A program made the position numbers and the translations under genes. This document shows, in pieces, positions 36,751-50,300 of a DNA stretch of 64,000 nucleotides; position 1 is the stretch's first letter, and every line of letters begins with the position of its first letter. Origin of the DNA: Hemibagrus wyckioides (taxonomy: Eukaryota > Chordata > Actinopteri > Siluriformes > Bagridae). The DNA lies in the NCBI RefSeq assembly GCF_019097595.1, contig NC_080710.1:11647280-11711279 (forward strand). Reading direction: 5' to 3'. The notes below the pieces were generated by a model that was not told the DNA's origin, ran no database searches, and was given only the letters and a program-made list of their open reading frames with translations.

Positions 36751-39700
36751 TCATGATAATGGCACACAGACAGGGGAACTCACAGAGGGGGGTGGGGACT
36801 GCCTGTCACTCAGAGGCAGGCTCTCATAACCAGGGTTGCCATTGGAGGAAGTGTTTGGAGTCCTGCATAGAAACACAAAGAGAGGGACAAGAGGAAGGAA
36901 AGAGGGAGGAGTAGCAGGGAGGGACACAGAGAAGGCCCATGCCACATTCACAGAAAAGTAAGGGATGAAAAAAACAGGACCAAGGATGGATAAAGAGAAA
37001 GAAAGGGGTGGAGGATAGTTAAAGAGATGAACACACACCTTATATAAGACCTTATTCATTACAATAATCCATTTATAAGCGTTCTGACAGGAAAGAAGCA
37101 GGGCGATAGCTAAGGGTAACGGGAAGTGCGAGAGAGTAGTGCGGTGAGCTATTAAATGTACAAAATTAGGAATTTGGCACAATAACGTCTACTGACAAGC
37201 CCCTCCTAACAAGATAAATGCACATTAAAAAAAAAACAACTGTGCAGCCCAAGCAAAACACAAATCGTGCAAATGTACTGAAGCAAAATAAGAGAGTGTG
37301 AGAGATGGGAAGGCAGATTGTGGAAGCGCAAATTTGATTTGGGAGAGAATACTGGAGAGGGTGGGATTTTTTTTTTTACCTAAAAACATTCAGTCTGATC
37401 GCCTCTGGTGGATTTATGTCTGTCTTGAAAAGATGGACAGACTGATAGACAGACACACAGACAGACAGACAGACCTCTGGACTTGTGTCTGTTCGTTTGG
37501 CTAAGCTGCACTCAACATGTCCACCTGTCTGTGTGTCTGTGTGTTTTTGTGTTTGTGTGTGTGTGTGTTAAGTGTGTCTGTAAGGGCATGTGCGGCTATC
37601 TACATGTGTCTGCTTGGACTTGAACAAAAATACAGTACTGTGCAAATGTCTTAGTGCTTCTAAAGACAATCTGTAAAGCAAAGACGCCTTTAAATATCAA
37701 GAATTGAAAAGATTCTTATTAATTACTAGGTTGTGGATGATCCAGTCTCATAATCTGATAATCTGCCTTTAAAAAATGAGGTTTAAAAAAATCTGCTACA
37801 GTGTTGTGCAGAGCTTTTAGGAAATCGACTAGCAGGTTGATCCATTTATTTGAGACGTTTTTATAGCCTTTTTGTAACACTGATTTTTTTTAATTCAATT
37901 TCTTACTTGTAATTTTTTTTTTTTTTAGGAAGAAAGGGTACTGGCACAAGAATTCAGTAGTAATAAAATAAAAAAAACATTTCCTGTAACACTATATAAA
38001 TATTGGGTAGCTCAGGCATGTGCACAGTACTGTATGTCTTTGATTGTCAGTAAATAAATATGTTTGTGATTGTCAGTGATAAACAGTTACATGTCTGTGA
38101 TTGTCAGTACATCTGTCTACACTGATCTGTCTAACGCTGAATGGAATCTTGACTACTGACATGCTGATGTGCCAAAAAGACTAAAAAAAGCTTTTTATAA
38201 TCTACTAGTTTCTACACTAACGTCTTCACTTCTCTAAAACTAAAATGTCATGACCTCTATACATATGATTCTATGTCTTCAGCTCACACTGCGTAAACCA
38301 GTGCATTCTAAGGTGTATGAATATATATCTAACTATCGATATGATCCACTGGCTCATTCTGTCTGTCTGTCTGTGTGTCTGTGCATGTGTTACTCACGGC
38401 AACGGAGGTGCACTAGAAAAGGGGGATGTCCAGCCAGCCCCCTGGTAACTATAGAAGGGGGGCAAGGCCCCGCGCTGGGACCCCCTGGCCGTCTGTCTAC
38501 GTGCCTGATGGGACGTGAAGGGGTCCTCGCTCTCGCTGTCCGAGTCGTCATACTCCTCTGAGTCTCTGCGCCGTGAATTGGGGAAATGGGTGAAATAAAT
38601 GAGTCACAGTACACAAAGTCAGCATGCAACATAATGAGTGTTAGCATGCTCAAAAAGAATGACTGTCTAGACATATGTACATGTAGCAATCCCACAAACT
38701 ACATATAGGTCCCCCTAATAAAATATACAGAAGGGGTATATACAGAAGTAAAATATTGTCTCTTAAAAAAAAAGAGTCCCACTGATTCATAGATTTCTTT
38801 GCAGTTTACAGAACAGAAGAATTTAAAGCATTACACAATTATAGTTACATATTCACTCCTCAGCCACTTTATTAGGAACACCATATTAATACTGCGCAAG
38901 ACCCATCTTTGCTCCAACAGCCTCAGGTCTTTATGGCATGGATTTTTGATTCATGTGAACCTGATCGCGTCACATAATTGCTTGCAGATTTGTCAGCCGC
39001 ACATACAGTCCATGGTGTGAGTCTTTCATATTGCCATGGGTCCATGGATTCAGGCTGCTGACACCAAATTCTGTCCATACCACCCGCATGCTGAAGCATA
39101 TTCATTAGACCAAGGTTTTTCCAATCTTCAGTCAGAGTTTTTCTCTATTCTGATGTTTGGTGTGAACATTAAGTAAAGCTCATGAGCTGTATCTGTGTGA
39201 TTACACTGCTGCCACATGATAGGCTGATTGGATAAATGCATGAATGAGGTGTTCCTATTATAGTGGCTAGTGAGTGTTTACTGTACATATTTCTTTCAAT
39301 GGTGCTAAGGTTATTATTGTGGTTATTAATACTGTAATGTGTTTCACTACCATACTGATGTTTTATTATTTTTCATGCTTTGTGTACACAGTTCGATCAT
39401 TTGATAAAGATGGCCTCAGTAATATGACACAGCTGTTTGATAGAAATGAACATATACTGTACATATAATACTTAATTCAATTCAGTAGAGTACAGTTCTT
39501 GTGTATTTTAAAATAATGAACTTTCACCTTACGGTAACACACTGTTTTCTTTTATATTTATATTGAAATTGATATGGTCTTGTGCACCATTAATGGACAC
39601 AAAGAGGACAGATCAGCAGGTGAGGGTTTTTTTGTTTGATGTTTGTTTGTTTTTTTTGGAGCAGAACTGACCACTTGAAAATGACCATTTACACTGTGGT

Positions 39701-39968
39701 CAGTATATTCATCTATTAGCAACAAGATGCCTGAATTATCATTAGAAATCATTGGGAAACTGTAGTATAATCTCTCCTCTAGAACAGAAAAAGAAGAGAA
39801 ATAATGAATTACGACGCAAACTTGCTTGAGAAATAAACAATTATTATATAAATATAAATGTGTATTAAAAAATATAATCATTTGTATTAAACATATCAAT
39901 ACAATATGTCATTGTTTTAGCAGGATTCAAATGTTCTATACTGTGTGTTGGTGTGTGTATGTGTTCGG

Positions 39969-39999
<31 letters not shown>

Positions 40000-40278
40000 T
40001 GTATATTCATACACACACCTTAACAAATAATATATTATTTGAATCCTGCTAAAAATGTTACGTCATTCAACAGATTTTCACAAAGAACGTTCACACTGTT
40101 AATTCAAAGCGGCAGGAGCAGTTCAGGTTACCTGGAAAAGCTCCTCCAGGCTCCAGGAAGGGAGCAAAGGATGGCAGTGAAAGCCAGAGCAGAGAGGAAT
40201 GAGTACAGAGAGAGATAGAGCAATCCCTCCATCCCATCATAGCACAGACCTTTCAGAGAGTCCATGTAGTCCTGAAAG

Positions 40279-40319
<41 letters not shown>

Positions 40320-41103
40320 GAGATGAATTAAGATGCACACGTCTTTCATCTAAAACACTTTATATGTCAAAGTAGTCTGCTTTAGGGAAGGCAGGTTGCT
40401 ATGGTTACCTTGTTGAGGCTTCGGCAGTTGAGCAGCGCCACCAGCTGGTGGAAATTTCCCTCGGTAGAGTTGAGCATCTGCTGCACCTCCCTCAGCGGCT
40501 TCTACGAGGGGAAAAGAAATACGCAGCTACAGAAAGCAGCCATTTTCTCACACACTCCTTCCATACGTGGTTTCTGATTTCAGGTTTGGAGACAGTGATT
40601 TCAGAGATGTATTGATTTAAGAGGCGCATGTTCACTCACGTCTGCTTTGGGGAAGCGTGGGAGATAATCTCTCTCTAAACTGGAGAGGTGGGTGTGAATG
40701 CTAGACAAAGCTCTCTGGGACTGGGTCAGCAGCTAGAGCCAGTTTAATGCACACATATACACACACACACACATACAAACACACACATACTGTTAGAGCC
40801 AGAGAACCGACCTGGAGCAAAAATACTTCATTTATACTGTGACATAGACCCTGATTCATATTCGTCTGTCATCCTGTATATAGAAGCATTCAGCATCTTC
40901 TGAAACTGGTCCATGTTTGTAAATGCATGTATGCACAAGCACACACTATCTTCTGTTTTTATACATGAAACACAAACATCTGCACCGAAACAGTTTAAGC
41001 ACATGGTGTGCTTAAAATCTGTCCAAGGGACTAGGCTATTTTTCCTACTATGGTTTCTATAAATCAACAGTATGCATCTCTTAAGCTCAATAAAGCATCC
41101 CAC

Positions 41104-41171
<68 letters not shown>

Positions 41172-41839
41172 CCTGATTACCATTTATGAAACAAATAAAT
41201 GTTAATATACATATGATGCAATGCAAAAAGAGATATTTCGAGCTCAAACATACAGGGATATTGTAGAGATCTATTTAATCATGCTTTTGTTATTAACTAG
41301 TGCAATTTTATTTATTTATTTATTTTTTTTTTTAAATTAAAAAACAGCACAATGGATGCCTTCAGTTCTTCTAAGTCTAGCATCGTGATAATATCTTGAA
41401 AATTCAGTGTGATCTGTAGTATAACAGAGTTGCTACCTGCTGGAAGGGGCTGGTCATTTTTCTGCTGCAGGTCAAGTAGTAATCCAGGATTTCTGGTGAT
41501 AGAGACATTTGTTAAGGTGTGTGTGTTTTACTGTGGGTGTGGTTCATTTTGTTTACGGACATTAAGCAGGCTTAGCATAAATTATCTACATTGATGATTA
41601 TGTCAATGAAAGGTAAACACAGGGATAGTAGAACAAGGATTGTGGCTGTGTGTGGGGGGGGGCATGTTTTCATATGGTGGTATAGAATTTGATAAAATAA
41701 GGTCCTGACTATCTGATAATAAGCACATGGGGATATTTGGTCAGTCCCAATGAGAAATGAAGAAACTTAATTATCTATATTAATAATTATGCTTATGGAA
41801 GGGCCACACAAGTATAGTAAAATGTGTGTGTGTGTGTGT

Positions 41840-41877
<38 letters not shown>

Positions 41878-42450
41878 GACAAAAAAATAACCAAAGAAAA
41901 AAAGAAAGTGGTGACAGAGCATAGCACCTGTACTTGTCCCGGCATTAAAGTGTGTAGAGTTGAGAACAAATGTGTTTGGGTCAAAGCAAAAATCACTGAG
42001 TGCCTGCGAGAAAAAAAAACAGAGAGAGAGAAAGAGTAGAAGAGAAAACACAGGGGAGAGATGTTAGCGATGTGACACGGTGACCGAATGACATACTTCC
42101 CTCATCTCCCCGCCACCGCCACCGAGACTGCTATTGATCTCCAGCACTCACTGACATAGATACAGAACATCTCTCTCACTCTCACTCTGTCTTTCCCCTG
42201 ATGCTCCCACATACTCTCCCTCTCCTGGAGTGCTCTACTTTTTCTGTTCTTCTTCCAATCACGCTGTCACTGCTGTGTTGGTCTTTTTTTTTTCCACACT
42301 CGTTCTCCTTTGTGGTATGTGAAGACATGTAATTAATCACTGTTATCTTTAAATAGGACTCAGCACATCTACAAAAGACTACAAGTACAATAGAGGAGAG
42401 AGAGAGAAAGAGAGGAAGAGGGAGAGAAAAGAACTGAAACACTAACACAC

Positions 42451-42499
<49 letters not shown>

Positions 42500-42651
42500 G
42501 TTCCTGTCGGCTGCCTCTGGACAGTGAGACTCTGTGTTAAGAGCCAGCTACTGCCATCTCCTCCAGTCACTCTTTCTTGTCCTCCTGTCCCAGGCCTCTC
42601 ACTGCCTGATTAACAAAGTGGTAGTCCACTGGGCGTCTTCCTCTCACATCA

Positions 42652-42686
<35 letters not shown>

Positions 42687-43470
42687 TTATCCTTTCTTGA
42701 TGTCGCTGTTAAGAACTCTCATCCCCATCTTCAACTCAGCTTGCCTTTTTTCCCCCCATTGGACAAAGAGCCACTCAGTATGACACACACAGTCTTTCTC
42801 TCTTGCAACTCTAACCCTTTTATTGCCTTTCTGGGACAGTGCCAGGACTGCAAAGTTTCTAAAAGAACAAGCTTTTCACAGTTTAACACACACACACTCA
42901 CACACACACATCCTTAATACTCTCTCATATAAACATATACACATATGTACACAACTAAACTGCTAAAAATGTAAGATTCACATCTGTACAAGTTTGATAG
43001 ATTTTTTTTAGGACAAAGAGAGCTCCCAAAAACACATACACACAAACACACACACACAGAGAGCTATTATATTCTGAATACCCCGCCTGCTGAGAGTTGT
43101 TTTTCAAACTAGAAGTTAGAAATGGGCAGCGGGAGCCTCATCCTGAATACTCACCACCACTGTGGCTGTCTCCAAGCCAAGAGAACCCCAACTCAAAAAC
43201 AGAGCCAACCAGGCCAGTATTGTCATCCTGCAAACACACACACACATACACATTATTTTATTAACAGGCTTCTGTCTTTTAAACTGATGCTAAGTGTACA
43301 TTAGTTAATTTAAGACCTCCAACTGTATCCTTTAATAGACTAAAAGTAACACAGAAAAACAACAGTATTTTTATTTTTATTTCACTTGTCATACTGTCCT
43401 GTGAGATTAAGAATGTGTTTTTCTTTCCTGTTATGACTTTATAATTAATACAATTTACAGATGTGTGAGT

Positions 43471-43517
<47 letters not shown>

Positions 43518-46500
43518 TTCAGAGACCTTTTACGATTAGAGCTTGTCACAGTGTATGAGATCATCCCAATGAAATTTTGAAAGAACAGATTGTATGATGA
43601 AGAAAAATCTGCTCTGGCGTTTTAATCGCAATCATATGACACTCCCTGAATTTTTTTCCTTGGCTGTCTTTGATCACAACGGCACTAAATCAACTTCCAG
43701 TGAACGCGCCGAACTCTGCATTCAAACATCGGCAGTTTCGACTCATGCTCAAAGAATTCTTTTCCATGTAGATGTGTGATTTGGGAATTATTTGATAACA
43801 ACAGTATCAGGCAGAACAATTGTACAATCAAGCTTTAGCATACAATATCCCTCTAGGATACTGAAATTTTTCAGATTGTAGAAATGAACAAAAAATCAAG
43901 CAAACTCCCCGATATTTGGAAAACCTTGCAATTTTTCTAATTTACCACAGATTTGGACAAGGATGTGTTTCATGTGATGACGTCATAACACACATTCAGC
44001 CGAAGTGCTCCATACAGGTGCATGAGTACAGCTGTCATAGAAAGCAATTACATATGTGTTGTAGTAGTAGTAGTAGTAGTACTGGTAGTACTGCTAGTAG
44101 TTTTAAAGCAGAATCCTATGCTTGCAATTTCACCAAATAAAGTCATTTTACGCAAATAAAGAAAAATAAATAAATAAACCTCTTCTAGTTGCATCACAAA
44201 TTTAAAAAAATCAAGCATTTGTGGCCACAACTCCAAAAAAAAAAAATTCTCAATGAAATTTTAGAGCACTCATTAACAAACAAAATGCTGAGGCAAAGGA
44301 ATCACACTGAAAATTTCTGACCTTCAACCAGGGAACACAAAGAAAACAAACCCTCAACTTGGAATTCTTCGCCTATCCCAGGATGATTTCCTCGTCCCTG
44401 AGTTCAGCAAGTGACCTCAAACCAACGTGGCTCTCACAGCATGAGCAGTGAACAAAATTTGTGAACAAAAAGTTGCACTTCTTTACCTAGCATTAGCTTC
44501 AGAACAATCGAAATAAAGACATATACTTGTTAAATCTATAACACTGACTATAAGTAAATAAGTAAAAGTTAATATATATCTCTCAGTTATATCACAATTA
44601 TCTGGGCTTGTTGCTAAAAAAAATCCATGCTGAATGCATAGAAACTGGAAATTAAGTAATTCCGAGTTCCGACTTCCCACTTACAAGGTAATCAAAAGCA
44701 GTGATAATTCTTGCTGTGATTACAGTAAAAAATCCCTAATTCTAAAATGCATACCTTACTGTTCATCTTTCTTCCAAATTCATATGTCTAGTATGTCTTA
44801 AAAAAAAACCCCAAAATAGCTAAGATTTGAGGGTGTGTTTACAGTAGTACAAAAATGGGTTGCACCAAGATGTGCTGGCCAGCTGTGTAGCTGTTTATTT
44901 ATTTATTTTTCATCTTTCGGCTGCTCTTGTTAGGGGTCGCCACAGTGGAGCATTGATCAGTATATTTTTGATTTGGCACAGGTTTTACGCCCTCCCTGTC
45001 CTTCCTGAAGCAACAATCCCATTTTTTTTAATCCAGGCTTGGGAACAGCACTCAGAGTGCACTAGCTTGTTCAACCCCCAGTGGCTGGGTAGCTTTTCTG
45101 CCTGGAATTGAACCCAGGTCGCAGAAGTGAAAACAAGGAATTGAAGAAAGCAGTTTTCCACCATATAGTGCTGGAAACTTAGAAATAATGCTGTGTCAAA
45201 TTGTTGTATAATATGAGTGTTTGACACTTACAGAATGAGGAGCCATCGGGCCTGTTTGGCCAAGCCTAGAAGAATAAATAGACACACCACCAGATCCAAA
45301 AGAAGCAGCAGTACATAGGAGAGCCACCTAAACACAATGAATGTGGGAAGAGTTAATAATGTAGAAAATGTATAATCTGAAATAGGTTCACAAGATTTTC
45401 CTAGAACTCATACAATATTCAGCCTAAATTAAATGCAACTTAAATAAACAGCACCTCAATACTTTACCTGTAGTCTTCATTCACCATGAGTGTGCTCGCT
45501 GCCCACCCTGGGGAGAAGGGTGCAGGGGCACTGTTTGAGCTGGAGATCACAGCCTGGGGCATAGAGGGGAAAACTGGGGTCACGACCCCCACCATGCCAT
45601 CACTTGCATTAAAATTGACAGAGCTCAGCCCTTTTCCTAGAGTGAGGGAGGAGAGAAGGGACATCACACGCTCAGACAGACGTCTGCAGGACCGAGTGGA
45701 CACCAGAGCAGGTCTATTTGTTCCAAACACATTCTCCAGCGAGGTCAAGGGGCTTGAGATGGACTGCCGCAGAGCTGTTACGGTGTCTGAAACCTGGGCA
45801 CAACAGAAAGAGAACGAAGGAGAGGAGACGAGACACAAAGATGATTGAGCGACTGCATGAGCAAACAAATTAAGCCTGCATAAAACCAAGTCAATACAAT
45901 GCATCCATATACACATACCCACATACACATCCTCATAAATGAATTAGATCATTCTTCTATTTAGTTATTTATTTCACATAAACATAATAGGCCTTCGTTT
46001 ATTCTCTTGTCAGGATAGCCGTGTAGATGTCTGACAGACCGAGTGTTTTCTCACCAGCATATCGATGGAAAACAGTGTGTGATTGGCAGTGAGCAGAGAC
46101 GAGGTCAACTGATACATCCCGTCGTTCGCCTCGCTGTTACCGTAGAAACCAAAGCCTATAGCAACACTGCGAGAGGCCAAAACACAGAAGAACAGAGTCA
46201 AGGGAGAATAAGGGTGGTATGTTTAATTTGTTAAATGACTCAGCATTAGTGAATAAAAAAAGCAGTGAAATGGCGATGTGAAATAATCCTCTAGCCATTA
46301 AAAAAAACAAAAATAATAATAATTCTGAAAAACTGTCTTTGCTGTACTTCACTCTCACATATTTATAAAATTTAACTGAAAGCTTTGTACCAGATGTTAT
46401 CCATGCTGTCAGAGCCAGATTCACTGTGTGACCCATATTAAGTCAAAGACAGTGGTGTAAAGGGTTGTGTGTGTGTGTGTGTATAAATATATATACACAT

Positions 46501-47343
46501 TTGTGTTTGTGATCAAACATGTGCTTGATCTTGGTACATGTGTGTAAATGTAAGACTACACCCACTGTTTTTGCTGAGTACATTATTAGAGTTAAGCGGT
46601 GTCTGGTTGTCAACATTTTTTCAGCCTGGGGGGAAAAGACATTTCACTTCAGACTGGAGAGTCACTCAGGAAGAGCACTTCTCCAGTGTGGGCACTCATG
46701 TCATGTGATTTCTTTTGTCGCATTCTGAGATCGAATACAAGCCTGGCTTAAGTAATGCAGAGTTTAACTGGTAGTCTGAGGTCAGACTAAGATTTCAGGG
46801 ACAGGAAATGGAAAGAAAAGACTTTCAGTATAAAAGGGTTGATAAGAAATCTGTGAACGGAATAATTATACAAAAATATGTATTATGTATTGCTATTGCA
46901 GATAATAACAATAATAATAATAATTTTATTATTATTATTTTTTATTATTGAATGCAGTAACAATAAATATTTTTGGATAATTTTGATAATTATTCCATGA
47001 TCAAGATCTTATTAGAATTATTTAATAAATAATATAATTTAGAATATATACCATACATATTATTATTATTACTATTATTATTATTATTATCATTATTAAT
47101 GATCATAACAATAACATTAAATATAATATAAATATATTATTAGAATTATTATATTAATATATAATATAAATATATTACTATTGAATATATAATATAATTA
47201 ATAAAATATACAACACATATGATAATAATAATAATAAATAATAATAATAAAAATTATTATTATTATCATATGCATTAGAAATATAATATAAATATTTTAC
47301 TATTTAATATATTATATAATTAATAATATATACAATACATATG

Positions 47344-47381
<38 letters not shown>

Positions 47382-50300
47382 TTTTGCTATATTGTTTCTG
47401 TCCTACTGTGTGTTTGTAAGTGTATGTTACGTCATACAAATTCATGTTTAAATTGTTGCAGGTACAAGCTTCCTGATGCCTGCCCCACCCCTTGTCATGC
47501 TAAATGTACACCGCTGCCTACATCACAAATCCACACTGAAAGAAGAAAGAGGTCAACATGGAGGGGAAGAGGATGATGTCATCTTTGTAAGTCCACAGGC
47601 TAAACAGATGCAACATTAGGATGCCTGTGTATCGTGATATCACATAGAAGGCAGATCTGCCACATTTAATCCTCCTCTGCTCCCTGCTTCAAGCATGACA
47701 TCATCCTGCACAGAATTCCTTCCTTTTTATGGGTTTCTGTTTGCTTATACCCCGAGCCATATTCCCTTTCATATCTCTCTCAAGATCTGCATCCCAACAG
47801 ACACACTTAACAAGGAATCTCGAACTAGTATGAAGGCTTACAGTTAAAGGAAAAGTGTGAAAGGGTGAATCTAGATCTTTTGACTATTACTATTACTATG
47901 TAGTCTGTAATACAGCATAAGTAACCTCGAGAGTCTGTGCCAAATTTCTGTTGGCAAACTCTTGTGTCAAGGGATTATAGCATTAAAAAAAGGAATACAA
48001 AATAGATGTGGGCAGCTGTTAGAAAAGCCAGCATTAGAATACTAAAACCGGTTTCATAAATCGGTGTGAATATATATATATATATAATGCATAAAATCAT
48101 ACAGCTACATGCCAGCAGTTTCATCAAATGTTCACCTCAACCATCAGATGTGGCATTATTGTTGGTACCAGACTATTTGGATTGGTTTGAGTGACTGTCA
48201 CACACAATAGCCTCTAGAGTTCACTAAAAATGTGGAAATAAAGAAAAACATCCAGTAAGCAGAAGTTGGTACACCAGATGGCCTGACTGGTTCTAGCTGG
48301 CAGAAAGACTACAGTAACTCATAACAACTCTGTACAATTGTGGTGAGCAGAAAAGCATCAGTGGTGTAATGATGTGGGGAATGTTTTCTTGGCACACTTT
48401 GGGCTGTTAATACCAATCAAACATCACTTGAGAGCCACAGACTATTTGAGTATTGTTGCTGTTCAAGTGCATCATTTCATAGCCACAATTTATCAACTTC
48501 TAATAGCTACTTCCAGCATGATAATGCACCATGTCACAAAGCAAAAAAACTGATTGCATGACAATGAGTTCAGTGTTCTTAAGTCACCTTCATAGTCACT
48601 AGAAGAAAGTCAACAGTAGAGCACCTTTAAGATGTGGTAGAACGGGAGATTCGCAGCATGAAAGTGCAGCTGAATTGTGTGATGCAATCATGACAACATA
48701 GAGCAGAAACTCAAAGGAATTTTTCCAATGTCTTGTGGAATCCATGAATTGAGGCTGTCTTCAGAGCAAAGGGAGGCCCTACCTAGTATCAGTATGGTTC
48801 CTAATAAAGTGCTCCCTCCGTGTACATTTGAGAGCGCATGCCGTTTGATGCATTCTTTTTAAACAATTACTCCAGCACCTCTGAGTACCACGTTTCTTAG
48901 TACTGAAAAAATAAAATGTTATCTTCTATAATAAACATATTTATAATATAATCCTAAAGTCAGTTGTTGTATCCTGTCAATAATCGCTTTAGCAACAAAT
49001 ATAAATTAGACGGTTTGTATGTTTAGACTCATGTCACGTATATATACAAGCAACAGTTTCTGCAATCATGCAGAAAATATTTAAATAAATAATATATAAT
49101 AATATTTATATATGATACAATCTGCTTAGATGACAGGTATTGTGTTGTACAATAGCAGTGTCACATGATTAATGTACGTTACCAGCACAGTGTCACAGCT
49201 GCCACAGACACCCATGTGACACAGCAAATGCGCCGCCCCTTCCTGCCACCGTATCCATGACCACCACTGGCATCGTCATCTTCCTCATCCTCGTCCCTGC
49301 CTGCATCACCGCGGTGACAGCAGCAGTAGTGAATAAGGAAGGAGAGGACAACAAGAAGCGAGAGGATGAGAGCGATGGCTGAAACACTGGACAGAACCAG
49401 GAGAGTCTGTGTGCAGAAAAAGGAATAAAGGAATGGAAAAGAGAAATGTTAGTGTTGACAGTTGACAATCATCAACTAATTGCATCAAAAGATTTCACAT
49501 TTATACAAACAGTGTAATCTGTATATTCACTGCTTTCACCCAAACTATGGACGGCAGATGCGTTGCTTTTTTCATGTCTATGTTTCATGTAAAGGTTACA
49601 CAAGCACAGGACAGAACACACAGAGACAGCAGAGAGAGAGACAGAGAGAGCTCCCATACAATTCACCATAAAATGGAAGCTATCGCTTGTATTTCATTGG
49701 CTGATACAGAATGGAGGCTCCTCTCCTATGCTGTCCTGCAAACCGAATGAGGCAGAAGTGATTTAATTACAGCACGTTCTTCGCATGTCAACACATGTAC
49801 ACGCACATACAGACAAAAACACTTCACAAATCCATACAACACAAATCTGCAGTATTATCTGTCCATCTGGCTGTTCTGTCTCCTATCCCCTGGTTCCTAT
49901 TCCCCCATCCCCCACTCGTCTATTCCCTGTCTCCTACCCCAGTCATCCTTCCCTCTCACCTCCCTCTCGTGCACTCTCCCTCACGCTTGCCTTCCCACTT
50001 TTTCCTTTCTATCCATGTCAGTGGATCTCTATTAATAATATGTGACCTACTTAAATACATTCATCGCTTCATGTTGTTGTTTTATGCCTCTTGCTTTCTT
50101 CCTCGTTTACAAAGGGTTCTCTCTTCCATCATCACTCTAGCTCTCCTCCACCTCCCTCTTGCTTTCTCTTTCTCTCTCTGGTTCCACGCATGCCTCACAC
50201 GCTCTACCTCTCGTTCACGGTCAGGTCAAAGGTTCTCTCGCGGTTCAGTTTCTACACCGAAACCGATAATCGTCGTCATTCTTCCTCCTGCCCACATAGC

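Larger units (their letters stand above)
46167..49182 (-). other. ttyh1 intron between coding exons 2 and 3
   Basis: This 3.0 kb intron has donor TGCTG|gtaacg and acceptor ctcgcag|T. It contains a long AT-rich block (46.9-47.4 kb) and a Tc1-like relic (48080-48830). The stretch 47400-48050 holds nothing recognised. Confidence 0.7.

Noticed and set aside
45486..45848. 120-codon plus-strand frame
   Set aside because: It is antisense to the well-supported ttyh1 exon at 45793-45468.
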